The notes under the pieces: generated by a model
The model's input: only the letters and a program-made list of their open reading frames with translations
Told to the model about the DNA's origin: nothing
Databases searched by the model: none
Source: Sphingomonas anseongensis
Lineage (GTDB): Bacteria; Pseudomonadota; Alphaproteobacteria; Sphingomonadales; Sphingomonadaceae
DNA length: 64,000 nucleotides
Reading direction: 5' to 3'
Assembly: GCF_023516495.1 (NCBI RefSeq)
Contig: NZ_JAMGBC010000001.1
Coordinates: forward strand, 1,302,001 to 1,366,000
Made by a program: the position numbers and the translations under genes
In this document: piece after piece, positions 9,017-22,475 of the stretch
How the letters are laid out: each line of letters begins with the position of its first letter
Position numbering within the stretch: position 1 is the first letter of the stretch

Positions 9017-10324
9017 ATGACGGAGCGAAAAGCGATGAAGAGCGACACTGCGCACCTGCAGCGGCTGACCGACGAGCAGGTGAACGCCCGCCTTACGGCC
9101 TATAATCCGGAGGGCTCGCTCGAGCGCGACATCCAGTTCCTTACCGAAACCGCCGCCGACATCGTCGCCGAGGAAATCGTCGCCCAGTTCGGCCCGGAGC
9201 GCGCCGAGCGCTTCGCCAAGAATTACACTGGCAAGGTCGACGCGGCCTGGGTCCAGGGAGTGGCCGAGTACGGCCGCGAAATTTACGGCCGGAAGGACTC
9301 CGTCCCCGAATATATGGCCGGACGCGCCGCTACGTCGAACCGCATCATCGAGCGCCTGTGCGATCGCTTCGCCGACGACACTGAAAAGCTGAAGAAGTGC
9401 GTTACCGCCATCCAGCGACTTGGCCAGTTCGAAACCGACATCATCCTTGCCCAGGTCGCCCTTCTGGAGGCGATCGACGCTGCCGACAGCCGCGGCAAGC
9501 AGAGCGAGGAGTTCGAGCGCCGGGTCGCCGACCTAGTTCGCGGAAGCACGGAGCAGTCGCGGACCCTAACCGACCGCACCCGCGCAACCGCCGATTCCGC
9601 ACGCGGAATGCTCGGCAAGACCAGCGAAGTGGCGGCAGCGGCCGAGCAATCGGCAGTCGCCATGCGCGAAGCAGCGCAGACTGCCGCGGGCCTGATCCGC
9701 GCGATCGAAGATGCGCGTTCGGAAGTGGAAGTTGCGGCCGACGTCGCGATCCGCGCCGGCGGGCAGGCCGAGCAGGCCGTGAAGGTCAGCCAGGCCCTTT
9801 CCGCGCACGTCGAAGCCATCGAATCGATCCTCAGCCTGATCCGCGACATCGCGGGGCAGACCAACCTTCTGGCGCTCAACGCGACCATCGAGGCCGCTCG
9901 CGCAGGCGATGCAGGCCGCGGCTTCGCCGTCGTCGCCCAGGAAGTGAAGAGCCTCGCCTCGCAGACGGCGCGGGCGACGGACGACATCACCGCGAAGATC
10001 ACAGCCATCCAGCAGGCCACCAAGCAGACCGTCGACGCCAACAGCTCGATCCAGGGCACCGTCGAAGAGGTCCAGTCGTCCGCCGACCGTATCCGACAGG
10101 CGATGGAGCTGCAGGCGCAGACCGTGACGATGATCACCGCTGCAGTCGACGAAACCGCGCTTGCCGCCGATTCGATGAGCTCGACCATCGCCGCCATCCG
10201 CAGCGACACCGAAAATGTCGCCAAGGACATCGACGAGGTGGAGCAGGGCTTCGGCCGCTTCTCCGACCAGATCGCCGACTTCACGTCGACGACCAAGGAG
10301 TTCGTCGCCGGAATTGCGGCCTGA
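9017..10324 (+). CDS. Soluble methyl-accepting chemotaxis protein with globin-like N-terminal domain
   Basis: The protein has 435 residues and no membrane segment. The N-terminal 170 residues look like a protoglobin/globin-coupled-sensor fold ([17 protein letters not shown], then [19 protein letters not shown]). The rest is a long coiled-coil signalling domain with the conserved hairpin [20 protein letters not shown] and [15 protein letters not shown], which docks CheW/CheA. By eye, the place of the heme-binding proximal His in HemAT-type sensors is taken by Tyr, so it may not bind heme. GGTGGGGA precedes ATG 9017. A second ATG at 9035 is also possible. No che genes are in the window. Confidence 0.87.
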   Translation: MTERKAMKSDTAHLQRLTDEQVNARLTAYNPEGSLERDIQFLTETAADIVAEEIVAQFGPERAERFAKNYTGKVDAAWVQGVAEYGREIYGRKDSVPEYMAGRAATSNRIIERLCDRFADDTEKLKKCVTAIQRLGQFETDIILAQVALLEAIDAADSRGKQSEEFERRVADLVRGSTEQSRTLTDRTRATADSARGMLGKTSEVAAAAEQSAVAMREAAQTAAGLIRAIEDARSEVEVAADVAIRAGGQAEQAVKVSQALSAHVEAIESILSLIRDIAGQTNLLALNATIEAARAGDAGRGFAVVAQEVKSLASQTARATDDITAKITAIQQATKQTVDANSSIQGTVEEVQSSADRIRQAMELQAQTVTMITAAVDETALAADSMSSTIAAIRSDTENVAKDIDEVEQGFGRFSDQIADFTSTTKEFVAGIAA

Positions 10325-10334
10325 CAATCTGACG

Positions 10335-10355
10335 GCGCCGCGCTAGTCGCGGCGC
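10335..10355 (+). promoter_or_regulatory. Perfect GC hairpin abutting the SDR start codon
   Basis: GCGCCGCG (10335-10342) and CGCGGCGC (10348-10355) form a perfect 8-bp stem with a 5-nt loop, ending at the base before ATG 10356. It lies 11 nt after the chemoreceptor stop. It may terminate that transcript, but it also occupies the place of the ribosome-binding site of the next gene, which has no Shine-Dalgarno. Confidence 0.45.
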
Positions 10356-11060
10356 ATGAACATCCTTGTCACCGGAGCGAGCCGCGGAATCGGCGCGGCC
10401 ACCTATGAGCTTCTGAAAGCGCGCGGCCACAACGTCGTCGGCCACTCCACCAAGGGCACCGATGAGCTGATCGCGGGCGACCTCATGGACCCCGAGGCGC
10501 CACGGCACATCTGGGAAGCCGCTCTCGAGCGGCTCGGCGGCCGCATCGACGCGCTCGTCAACAATGCCGGCATCTACGAAGGCGTGGCCGACGATTCGTC
10601 CGACAACGACTGGCACGCCGCGTGGGAACGGACGATGCGGATCAACCTGCAATCGTCCGCCGACCTCGGCCGGATCGCCGTCGAGCATTTTCGGAAGCGC
10701 GGCGGAGAAGGCCGGATCGTCAACGTCGCAAGCCGAGCCGGCTCGCGCGGCGACAGCCCGCAGCACTGGCATTATGCTGCATCCAAGGGCGCAATGATCG
10801 CGATGACCAAGACCATCGCCCGCGGCTATGCGGCGGAAGGCATCCTCGCCTTCTGCGTCTCGCCGGGGTTCACGGTGTCGGAGATGACGGAGGAATATCT
10901 CGCCGGACGCGGCGGCGCGGCGATCGTCGCCGACATCCCACTGGGTCGCGTCGCAAGCACCGACGAGATCGCCGAAACGATCCGATGGCTGGCCACCGAA
11001 GCGCCGGCTTCCGCCACGGGAAGCAACATCGACGTCAACGGCGCCAGCTACGTCAGGTGA
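10356..11060 (+). CDS. Short-chain dehydrogenase/reductase (SDR)
   Basis: The protein has 234 residues of classical SDR type. The cofactor loop TGASRGIGAAT is right at the N-terminus, so the start is secure. NNAG occurs near residue 70, and the active-site YAASKGAM (Tyr-X3-Lys) lies near residue 140. The catalytic Ser is likely in NVASRAG. It uses NAD(P)H on an unknown alcohol/ketone substrate. Its stop overlaps the GTG start of prmA (GTGA), suggesting co-translation, though no functional link is known. Confidence 0.88.
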   Translation: MNILVTGASRGIGAATYELLKARGHNVVGHSTKGTDELIAGDLMDPEAPRHIWEAALERLGGRIDALVNNAGIYEGVADDSSDNDWHAAWERTMRINLQSSADLGRIAVEHFRKRGGEGRIVNVASRAGSRGDSPQHWHYAASKGAMIAMTKTIARGYAAEGILAFCVSPGFTVSEMTEEYLAGRGGAAIVADIPLGRVASTDEIAETIRWLATEAPASATGSNIDVNGASYVR

Positions 11061-11938
11061 GCTGGCGGGTGACAATTCCCTGCTCCCGCGCCCAGGCCGA
11101 GGCCGCACCCCAGCCTGAAGAGATTTTCGCCGACGGATCGACAGTCGTGATAGTCACCGACGAACCTGAGCCGTCGGAGCCGGACGAGTGGCTTCTTCAT
11201 GCTTATTTCGAGCGTGAACCAAAGGAATCGGAGCTTCAGTTGCTCGCGGGGCTCGGTCGCGGCGAGCCGCAGGTCGAGCAGCTTGGGGAAGCCGACTGGC
11301 TGACGATGAGCCAGTCGGGAATGCAGCCGATCCGGGCCGGCCGCTTCTTCGTCCACACGCCGATGTGTCGCTCCCACCCGCCGGGTACCATCGCCTTCGA
11401 GATCGAGGCTGGACTTGCTTTCGGCACCGGCCAGCACGCGACCACGGCCGGCTGCCTCGAAGCGCTGGACAAGCTCGAGCGCGATGGATCGCGCTTCGCC
11501 AATATCGCGGACATAGGCACCGGCACCGGCCTTCTCGCCTTCGCGGCATTGGCGCTGTGGCCGGATGCGAGGTGCATTGCGACCGACATCGACCCTGTCG
11601 CAATCGATGTCGCGCGCGAAAACGCCGCCATCAACCAGGTCCGCGTCGGTCACGGCGCGGGCGAGCTTCTGCTGGCCCACGCGGAAGGAACGGACTCCCC
11701 GATGCTGTCGGCGAGGGCTCCGTTCGACCTGATCGTCGCAAACATCCTCGCCGGGCCGCTTGTCGAGCTGGCGCCGAGCTTTGCGGCCGAGCTCGCGCCG
11801 GGCGGCGTGGTGATTCTCGCAGGCCTTCTCGACAAGCAGGCTGACGCGGTCGCCGCTGCGTACCGGAAGCAGGGCCTCGGCGTTCTCGATCGCGGCTCCG
11901 GCGAATGGCCGGTTCTCGTCTGCGAACGGCCGGCCTGA
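11057..11938 (+). CDS. prmA: Ribosomal protein L11 methyltransferase PrmA
   Basis: This 293-residue SAM-dependent enzyme trimethylates ribosomal protein L11. Conserved parts are GLAFGTGQHATTAGCLEAL, the SAM-binding motif IGTGTGLLAFAAL, the acidic loop ATDIDPVAIDVARENAA and the catalytic-site NILAGPLVELAP. The start is GTG 11057, overlapping the SDR stop by 4 nt. In-frame sequence further upstream is antisense-like to the SDR gene and is not part of PrmA. It is of normal family length. Confidence 0.94.
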   Translation: MSWRVTIPCSRAQAEAAPQPEEIFADGSTVVIVTDEPEPSEPDEWLLHAYFEREPKESELQLLAGLGRGEPQVEQLGEADWLTMSQSGMQPIRAGRFFVHTPMCRSHPPGTIAFEIEAGLAFGTGQHATTAGCLEALDKLERDGSRFANIADIGTGTGLLAFAALALWPDARCIATDIDPVAIDVARENAAINQVRVGHGAGELLLAHAEGTDSPMLSARAPFDLIVANILAGPLVELAPSFAAELAPGGVVILAGLLDKQADAVAAAYRKQGLGVLDRGSGEWPVLVCERPA

Positions 11939-13591
11939 AGCCAATTTCGCTTGCCCGCCCGAACAGCCGCTGCAACAGCAGTGAGATGAAATCGCCTCTC
12001 CTCGCCGCCGCAGCAGCGGCGTTGCTACTCTCCACCACCGCACCGGCAGCGCCCGCCCGATCGAAAGCGCCGCCGAAAACTCCTGCGAAGGTGACCGCGA
12101 AAGCCGACACCGCCAAGCCGCCACAGGCCTTCTTCCATCCCGCCGAGGTCCGCTCGGTCGGCAGCGTCAGCATCGGCGGGCAATCGATCGCTTATGATGC
12201 CGTCGCCGGGACGCTCGTCATCCATTCCAAGGAGTGGGAGGACACCGACGCGATCGAAGCCGACGCGGACAAGTCGGACGACAAGGACAAGGACGGGCCC
12301 AAGCCCGAAGCCTCGATGTATTACACGGCCTATTTCAAGCAGGGCGCCCCGGCGTCCGCCAGGCCGATCACGTTCGTCTTCAACGGCGGCCCCGGCTCAT
12401 CGAGCATCTGGCTTCACATGGGTGCGTTCGGCCCGGTTCGGGTGCAAGTGCCGGATGCCAGGCATTCGCCGCCGGCGCCCTACTCCACGGTCAATAACGA
12501 CCAGAGCCTGCTGGATGTGTCGGACCTCGTCTTCATCGACGCTCCCGGCACCGGCTTTTCGCGGATCGCCGGCAAGGACAAGGAGAAGGCCTTCTACGGG
12601 GTCGACCAGGACATCGACGCCTTCACGAAGTTCATCACCCAGTTCCTGACCAAGTACGGCCGCTGGAACTCGCCCAAATATGTGTTCGGCGAAAGCTACG
12701 GCACGATGCGCGGCGCGGGCCTCGCTTATTCGCTTCAACAGGCCGACGTCGATCTCAACGGCCTGATGCTTCTGTCGGACATCCTCAATTGGGATGTGAT
12801 GCCCGACGACCCGCAGCTCAATCCGGGCATCGACATGCCCTACATCGTCGCCTTGCCGACCTATGCGGCGACCGCCTGGTACTTCAACAAGTCCGCGAAC
12901 AGGCCGGCGGACCTTCGCGCCTTCCTCAATGAGGTCGAGCGCTTCGCGACGACCGATTACGCGCAGGCGCTGATCAAGGGGAACGACCTGCCCGACGCCG
13001 AGAGACAGCGGATCGCCGAGCAGCTTTCCGCCTACACCGGCCTGTCCGTCCCTTACCTGCTGAAGACCAACCTTCGAATCGAATATGGCGCGTTCCAAAA
13101 GGAGCTGTTCGGCGAGCAGGGGCTGACGACCGGGACTCTGGATACGCGCTTCGTCGGGGCGACCCTCGATCCTTTAAGCAAGGTCGCGACCTACGACCCG
13201 CAAGGCTCGGCCATCGGCGCGGCCTATGTCGCCGCCTACCAGTCCTACGTCCGCGACCGGCTGAACTGGCGCCCCGACATCCAGTTCAAGTCCGGAATCC
13301 CGATCTATTCGAAGTGGGATTACAAGCATCAGCCGCCGGGCGCCGACAAGCCACTGATCATGCTTCCGAACGTGCTTCCCGACCTCGCCTCCGCGATGAA
13401 GCAGAATCCTACGATGAAGGTGATGGTCAACGGCGGCTATTACGACATCTCGACGCCCTATTTCGAAGGCGTGATGGAGCTTCGCCACCTGCCCGTTCCA
13501 AAGGCGTTGCTGAGCAACATCGAATATCACTACTATCAGTCCGGCCACATGGTTTACGTCCACCCGCCGACGCTGATCGAACTTCACGACA

Positions 13592-16743
<3,152 letters not shown>

Positions 16744-16744
<1 letters not shown>

Positions 16745-17262
16745 CACAACTCCCTTGCAAGCTCGGCCAGCTTGGCGACCGTATTCATGTTGCGCGCCGT
16801 CCCGGCCTCGGCCGCCGGAATCTTGAGGCGCGAACGGCCGATACCCTTTTCGCCGTATGCGACAAAGACCTCGCGTTTACCGGCGGCGATTCGTTCGTCG
16901 TCTGCCTTGTTCCGGACCGTCGAGAGCAGGTCCTTGGGCGGCGCGTCATTCATGAAAAATGCCTGCACATTCTTGCCGGGCGCCTTCTGGAACGGATTGG
17001 CGCGTACCACCGCGGTCATTTCCTCTGCAGTCCTCAGCATGACGCGCACCTGCTTGCCCATATGCTTTTGAAGGCTCCTCTCCAGCATCAGGCGCAGCTT
17101 TTCCTCCGGCTTGCCGCTCGCGAAGAGCAGGTTTCCGCTGGCGATGTAGGTTCTCACCGACTTGAGCCCGAGCTCCTCGGCAAGCGCCTTGAGATCGGCC
17201 ATCTTCAGGCCGCTCCGGCCCACCAGGTTCACGCCGCGAAGCAGCGCCACATAGTTCGTCAC
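16744..17262 (-). CDS. DUF1697 family protein
   Basis: The protein has 172 residues. It opens with the family signature YVALLRGVNLVG, followed by LKALAEELGLKSVRTYIASG and NLLFAS, typical of DUF1697. The function is unknown. It is tightly coupled at both ends, with a 4-nt overlap after recN and a TGATG junction to the hydrolase gene. It therefore belongs to the bamD-recN-ligA transcript. Confidence 0.88.
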
Positions 17263-18911
17263 GCCGCGTCGAGGAGCCGCGATGCCTGGGCCCTCGCCTC
17301 CTCCGTTATCGCGGTTCCGGAGAGCATCCGGGCGATCTCCTCGCGCCGCTCCTCTCCGCTGAGCCGGCGGACGACCGTCCGCATCGACTCCCCGTCCTGC
17401 GACTTCTCGATCCGGTAATGATGCGCCGCCCGCGCCGCCACCTGCGGCGAGTGGGTGACGACCAGCACCTGGCTCTCCTTGGCCAATCGCGCCAGCCGCT
17501 CGCCGATCGCGCTTGCAACCGCTCCGCCGACTCCGCGGTCGATCTCGTCGAAGATCATCGTCCCGGCGCTGCCGGCCTCGGCAAGCGCGACCTTCAGCGC
17601 CAGGATGAACCGCGACATCTCGCCGCCCGAAGCGATCTTCGTCAGCGGGCCGAACGGCGCGCCGGGGTTGGTGGACACTTCGAACTCGACCTTGTCGGTC
17701 CCCGTCGGGCCCGGCTCGGCCTGGCCGATGGACGTCCGGAACTTGGCGGAATCGAGCTTCAGCGGCGCAAGCTCGGCAGCCACGGCCACGTCCAGCCTAC
17801 CCGCCGCGTCGCGGCGTTTGCGTGCCAGCTCTTCGGCCAGTTTCGAATAGGCTAGCCGTGCCTCCTTCAGCTCGGCGTCGAGCGCTTCGATCCGTTCGCC
17901 GCCCGCCTCGATCTCCGCCAGTTGCGCCCGCATCTTTTCCCCGAGGTCGGCAAGCGAATCCGGCTCCACCCGGTGTTTCCTCGCGAGCCCCCGAATGTCG
18001 AACAGCCGCGCCTCGACCGCTTCCAGGCGTTCCGGGTCGTAGGCCATGGCCTCGGCGGCCCGTGCGATCTTGTCCTCGGCGTCGTGACCCTCGATCAACG
18101 CCCGGTCGAGCGCCGCTAGTGCCTCCGCCAATGCCGGATGGTCGGCCGCCCCCCGCTCGATCTTGCGAGCCGCCTGCCGGAGCTGTGCAAGCGCGCCTTC
18201 CGACCCGCCGAGCAGTTCGTCGAGACCTTCGAGCGCCTCTCCGGCCTTGGCCCCGGCCTGCATCGCCGATCGCTCTTCCGAGAGAGTCGTTTCCTCGCCC
18301 ACCTGCGGATCGAGAGCGTCGATCTCACCGACCGCATGCGCCAGATAGTCGCGGTCGCGCTCCGCCTCGGCGGCGGCCGCTCGCGCCGCGCTCAGCGAAT
18401 GCTCGATCTCAGTGACCCTGGCCCAGGCCGCCTCGACCGCCGACGTGTCGATCCGCGCGAAGGAGTCGAGCAAAGCCCGGTGCCCGCGCGGATGCAGCAG
18501 GCCTCGGTCGTCATGCTGTCCGTGGATTTCGATCAGCGAGGCAGCGGCTTCGCGGATGGTGCCCGCTGGCACCGACGACGCTCCGATGAAGGCCCGGCTT
18601 CCGCCGTCGCTCTTCACGCTCCGCCTCAAAAGGATCGGCTCGCCGGGATCACACTCCAGCCCCTGCTCCCGCAGCAGTCCCACAACCGGATGGTCGCTTC
18701 CGACCTCGATTTCGGCCGAGACGGATGCGCTGTCCTGGCCCTGACGAACGAGCGCAGTGTCGGCTCGGTCGCCAAGCGCGAGCCCAAGCGCGTCAAGAAG
18801 GATGGATTTGCCGGCGCCGGTTTCGCCCGTCAGCACTCCGAGGCCCGAATCGAATTCGATCTCGAGGCTGTCGATCAGGACGACGTTGCGGATCGCGAGC
18901 TGCCTGAGCAT
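17259..18911 (-). CDS. recN: DNA repair protein RecN
   Basis: This 550-residue SMC-like ATPase of double-strand break repair has Walker A in GETGAGKSILLDALG near the N-terminus. A long coiled-coil middle with many Ala/Glu/Arg repeats is followed by the C-terminal signature and Walker B region (SGGEMSRFILALKVAL, FDEIDRGVGG) and the H-loop VVTHSPQVAA. It overlaps DUF1697 by 4 nt and follows bamD by 24 nt, a pairing common in alphaproteobacteria. I did not find a convincing LexA box directly upstream. Regulation may come from the operon promoter before bamD. Confidence 0.96.
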   Translation of the reverse strand: MLRQLAIRNVVLIDSLEIEFDSGLGVLTGETGAGKSILLDALGLALGDRADTALVRQGQDSASVSAEIEVGSDHPVVGLLREQGLECDPGEPILLRRSVKSDGGSRAFIGASSVPAGTIREAAASLIEIHGQHDDRGLLHPRGHRALLDSFARIDTSAVEAAWARVTEIEHSLSAARAAAAEAERDRDYLAHAVGEIDALDPQVGEETTLSEERSAMQAGAKAGEALEGLDELLGGSEGALAQLRQAARKIERGAADHPALAEALAALDRALIEGHDAEDKIARAAEAMAYDPERLEAVEARLFDIRGLARKHRVEPDSLADLGEKMRAQLAEIEAGGERIEALDAELKEARLAYSKLAEELARKRRDAAGRLDVAVAAELAPLKLDSAKFRTSIGQAEPGPTGTDKVEFEVSTNPGAPFGPLTKIASGGEMSRFILALKVALAEAGSAGTMIFDEIDRGVGGAVASAIGERLARLAKESQVLVVTHSPQVAARAAHHYRIEKSQDGESMRTVVRRLSGEERREEIARMLSGTAITEEARAQASRLLDAA

Positions 18912-18935
18912 CTTAGCCGGCGGTCGCGGCGGCGA

Positions 18936-19835
18936 TCATCCCTGAGGCTGCGCCTGTGGCTGCTCCGGCGTTTCGGCCGGCGGTTGCTCCACCGGCTGCG
19001 CCGGCGGAAGCTGGGCGGCAGCCGGCCGCGGCTCAGAGCGCACCTGCGCCTGAAGTGCCTGCGGCGGCGGGTGACGCTGGATCAGGTCGTACGACCGCTT
19101 GTACCATTTGCTGCCGGGATAATTGGCGCCGAGAACGGCTGCCGCCTTCTGCGCTTCCTGCGGAATTCCGAGCGCGAGATAGGTCTCGACCATCCGCTCC
19201 AGAGCCTCGGGCGTGTGGCTAGTGGTCTGGAAATCCTCGACGACCTTGCGGAACCTCAGGTTCGCGGCGAGCCAGTGGCCGGACCGTTCGTAGAAGCGCC
19301 CGACCTCCATCTCTTTGCCAGCGAGATGGTCGTTGAGAAGGTCCATCCGAAGCCGCGCGTCGGAGGCGTAGCGGCTCTCCGGATAGCGCCTTACGAGCTC
19401 CCCGAAGGAGTCCAGCGCAAGCTGCGTATTGCGCTGCTCGCGGGTCACGTCGTTGACCTGCTGATAATAGCTCATCGCGATCAGATAGTGCGCGTAGGGT
19501 GCGTCCTTGTTACCCGGGTGGATCGTCAGGAAACGCTGGGCCGAGTTGATCGCGTCGGGATATTTCTCGGCCACGTAATAGCTGAATGCGCTCATCATCT
19601 GGGCCCGCCTGGCCCACACCGAATAGGGGTGCTGGCGCTCGACTTCGTCGAACAGCTTGGCTGCAAGCTCGTAATCGCCCTGGTCCAGGCGCTTCTTCGC
19701 GAGAGCGTAGAGCGTGTTGACGTCGCGGGCGACGTAGCCCGCATCGCCCTTCACGCGATTCTTCGCGCAACCGCTCACCGGGAGCACGAGTGCGGCCGCA
19801 AGAAGCACCGCCGCAATCCGAGTCATGTTCGACAT
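18936..19835 (-). CDS. bamD: Outer membrane assembly lipoprotein BamD
   Basis: This 299-residue lipoprotein of the BAM complex helps BamA insert beta-barrel proteins. The lipobox LPVSGC gives the lipidated Cys at about residue 23. Five TPR-like repeats follow (LDQGDYELAAKLFDEVERQ, YYVAEKYPDAINSAQRFL, and others), as in BamD/ComL. The last 40 residues are an unusual Pro/Gln/Ala-rich tail that is longer than in E. coli. It is the first gene of the operon leading to recN and ligA. A second ATG at 19826 is an alternative start. Confidence 0.93.
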   Translation of the reverse strand: MSNMTRIAAVLLAAALVLPVSGCAKNRVKGDAGYVARDVNTLYALAKKRLDQGDYELAAKLFDEVERQHPYSVWARRAQMMSAFSYYVAEKYPDAINSAQRFLTIHPGNKDAPYAHYLIAMSYYQQVNDVTREQRNTQLALDSFGELVRRYPESRYASDARLRMDLLNDHLAGKEMEVGRFYERSGHWLAANLRFRKVVEDFQTTSHTPEALERMVETYLALGIPQEAQKAAAVLGANYPGSKWYKRSYDLIQRHPPPQALQAQVRSEPRPAAAQLPPAQPVEQPPAETPEQPQAQPQG

Positions 19836-19911
19836 GCAATCCTCATTAGCGTGGCCTTTGGGTCAGGCAAGCGTAGGTGAGCAGCCAGAAGGCGAACCTC
19901 GGCTGAACGGA

Positions 19912-20862
19912 TCAGCCGTTCTGAGGCGCTGCTCCGTCGGCCGTTTCCGTCTTGACGAAGCTGTCGGGTGTGACCCCCAGCCAGACGAGGACCGGAGTGG
20001 AGACGTAGATGGACGAATAAGTGCCGACCACTACGCCCAGGAAGATGGCGAGGGAAAGGCCGAAGATGACCTCCGGGCCGATCGCCATCAGCACGGCGAG
20101 CGCGATCAGGACGGTCAGCGAGGTGACCACGGTTCGCGCCAGCGTTTCGTTGAGCGACAGGTTCAGAAGCGGAAGGATCGCCATCTTTCGATATTTCCGC
20201 AGATTCTCGCGAATCCGGTCGTAGATGACGACCGTGTCGTTCAACGAATAGCCGACCACCGTCAGGAAGGCGGCGACGACGTTGAGGTCGACTTGCAACC
20301 GGGTGAAAGCGAAGAAGCCGAGCGTCATCGCGATGTCGTGGGCGAGGGTTATGAGGGCGCCGATCCCGAACTGCCATTCGAACCGCATCCAGATGTATAT
20401 CGCGATCCCGAGCATCGCGAAGATGATCGCCATCGCGCCATTCTGGGCGAGCTCCTCGCTCACCTTCCCGGACACCGATTCCACCGAATCGATCCGTGCC
20501 CCCGGATAGGAGGACGTCACCATCGTCTTCACTCGGGTGGCCGCCACGTTCGCTGCAGCGTCGCCCCCGGACGCCTTCGGAAGCCGGATCTGGTAGGTCT
20601 TGGGCCCGCCGAATTCCTGGATGCTCGACTCTCCCAACTGGAGGCCGTCCACCCGGGACCGCAACTGCTCGACGTTGATTGGCTGCGCGAAGCTCACCCG
20701 GATCATCTGACCGCCGACGAAGTCGACGCCCATGTTGAGCCCGCGATAGGCCGTGTAGGCCAGTGACAGGATCGTCATCAGCGTCGAAACCACGACGGCG
20801 ACGTTGCGCCACCGCATGAAGTCGACGTTCGTGTGATCCGGGACCAGCTTTAGAAGGCGCAT
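19912..20862 (-). CDS. secF: Protein translocase subunit SecF
   Basis: The 316-residue inner-membrane partner of SecD uses the proton motive force to aid protein export. It has six membrane helices, with a periplasmic loop after the first, and the family stretches GVDFVGGQMIRVSF and GYSLNDTVVIYDRIRENLRK. The start is ATG 20862 (MRLLKLVPDHTNVDFMRW). The upstream in-frame sequence is non-SecF. It lies 10 nt after secD in a yajC-secD-secF operon. Confidence 0.96.
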   Translation of the reverse strand: MRLLKLVPDHTNVDFMRWRNVAVVVSTLMTILSLAYTAYRGLNMGVDFVGGQMIRVSFAQPINVEQLRSRVDGLQLGESSIQEFGGPKTYQIRLPKASGGDAAANVAATRVKTMVTSSYPGARIDSVESVSGKVSEELAQNGAMAIIFAMLGIAIYIWMRFEWQFGIGALITLAHDIAMTLGFFAFTRLQVDLNVVAAFLTVVGYSLNDTVVIYDRIRENLRKYRKMAILPLLNLSLNETLARTVVTSLTVLIALAVLMAIGPEVIFGLSLAIFLGVVVGTYSSIYVSTPVLVWLGVTPDSFVKTETADGAAPQNG

Positions 20863-20872
20863 AGTCGAAGCC

Positions 20873-22465
20873 TCAAATCGGGAGCGTCTTCGGGCGCTTG
20901 TGGCGTAGCCATTGCGCGACAAGCATCCGGGTGAAGAAAACGGCGGTGAACACCGAGGTGACGACGCCGATGAGGAGAACGACCGCGAATCCGCGGACAG
21001 GGCCCGATCCGAAATAGGCCATCAGCGCCGCGGAGATCACGTGGGTGACGTTCGCGTCGTAAATCGCGCGCATCGCCTCCTGGTAACCGGTATCGACCGC
21101 GTCGACGACCTTTCGACCGCGCCGGTGCTCCTCGCGTATTCGCTCGTTGATCAGGACGTTCGCGTCGACGGCGGCGCCGATCGTCAGCACGAAGCCGGCG
21201 ATTCCAGGAAGAGTCAGGGTCGCGTTGAAGATTGCCATGATCCCGAGGATCAGGAAGCCGTTCACGATGAGCGCGATGTTCGCATAGACGCCGAACCGCC
21301 CGTAGGTGACCAGCATGAACAGGATGACGCCGGCGATGCCGATCAGGCTGGCGACCACCCCTTTATGGATCGAGTCCGCACCAAGGTCCGGACCGACCGA
21401 GCGCTCCTCGATCACGTTGAGTTTCACCGGAAGCTTGCCCGATGCGAGCGAGATCGCCAGCTCATTGGCGCTTTCGACGGTGAACCCGCCGCTGATCTGC
21501 GCGCTTCCGCCAAGGATCGGCTCGTTGATGTTCGGAGCCGACAGCACCTTGTCGTCGAGAATAATCGCGAAGGGCTTATTGACGTTCTCCTGGGTCACTC
21601 GCCCGAATCGCCGCGCTCCGTCGGCGTCGAACTTGATCTCGACGACCGGCCGGCCGTCCTGATCGAAGCCCTGCCGGGCATTCTCGAGCTGGTCGCCGGA
21701 AACGATCACCCGGCGCTTGAGCGCGATGAAGCTTCCGCCCTCGGCCATGGGAAGCACCTGGCTTCCCGCTGGCGCATGTCCCTGCTGCACCTGCGCGGGG
21801 TCGGCCGAAAGGTCGACGAGCTTGAATTCGAGGCGAGCGGTCTGCCCGATCAGCCGCTTGAGCTCCTCGGGATTTTCGACGCCAGGCACCTGTACCAAGA
21901 TCCGGTCATTGCCTTCGGTGATGACCGTGATTTCCTTGGTTCCGCCCGGATCGATGCGGCGGCGGACGACGTCGCGGGCGACGCTCATTGCGTTCTTGAG
22001 AGACTGGTCGGTCCCGGACTTGGTCGGGGTCAGGACGATTCGGTTGAGGTCGACGACCCCTACATCCCAGTCGCGTGTTCCGGTCAGGCCGACGCCCTGG
22101 GTTACCGCGCGCATCCGTTCGACCGCGGCATCGACCTGCGTCGGATCGGTGACGAGAAACGACACTCGCCCGCCGCTGGTGGAGACGTCGGAGATTCCGA
22201 TTCGCGGCTCGCCCCGGCCCATCTCGCTGCTGACCGTGTCCTCCATTGTCTGGAGGCGCTGCTTGGTCAGGTCCTGGAGATCCGCTTCGAGAAGAAGATG
22301 GCTTCCGCCCGCGAGATCGAGGCCGAGGCTGATCGTCGAGTGCGGAAGGAAAGACGGCCAAAGGTGGCGCGAACTGGGCGGGATGAGGCTGGGAATCGAG
22401 AATAGGATCCCGAGCAGCACCAGCCCCCAGATCGAAAGCACCTTCCAGCGGGGAAAATCGAGCAC
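20873..22465 (-). CDS. secD: Protein translocase subunit SecD
   Basis: The protein has 530 residues. The N-terminal helix (VLSIWGLVLLGILFSIPSL) is followed by GLDLAGGSHLLLEAD, a large periplasmic P1 domain and five clustered C-terminal helices with GAAVDANVLINERIREE, the conserved SecD motif. With SecF it pulls exported proteins through SecYEG. The start is GTG 22465, 10 nt after yajC. In-frame alternatives are absent in the first helix. Confidence 0.96.
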   Translation of the reverse strand: MLDFPRWKVLSIWGLVLLGILFSIPSLIPPSSRHLWPSFLPHSTISLGLDLAGGSHLLLEADLQDLTKQRLQTMEDTVSSEMGRGEPRIGISDVSTSGGRVSFLVTDPTQVDAAVERMRAVTQGVGLTGTRDWDVGVVDLNRIVLTPTKSGTDQSLKNAMSVARDVVRRRIDPGGTKEITVITEGNDRILVQVPGVENPEELKRLIGQTARLEFKLVDLSADPAQVQQGHAPAGSQVLPMAEGGSFIALKRRVIVSGDQLENARQGFDQDGRPVVEIKFDADGARRFGRVTQENVNKPFAIILDDKVLSAPNINEPILGGSAQISGGFTVESANELAISLASGKLPVKLNVIEERSVGPDLGADSIHKGVVASLIGIAGVILFMLVTYGRFGVYANIALIVNGFLILGIMAIFNATLTLPGIAGFVLTIGAAVDANVLINERIREEHRRGRKVVDAVDTGYQEAMRAIYDANVTHVISAALMAYFGSGPVRGFAVVLLIGVVTSVFTAVFFTRMLVAQWLRHKRPKTLPI

Positions 22466-22475
22466 CGCCTACGCC

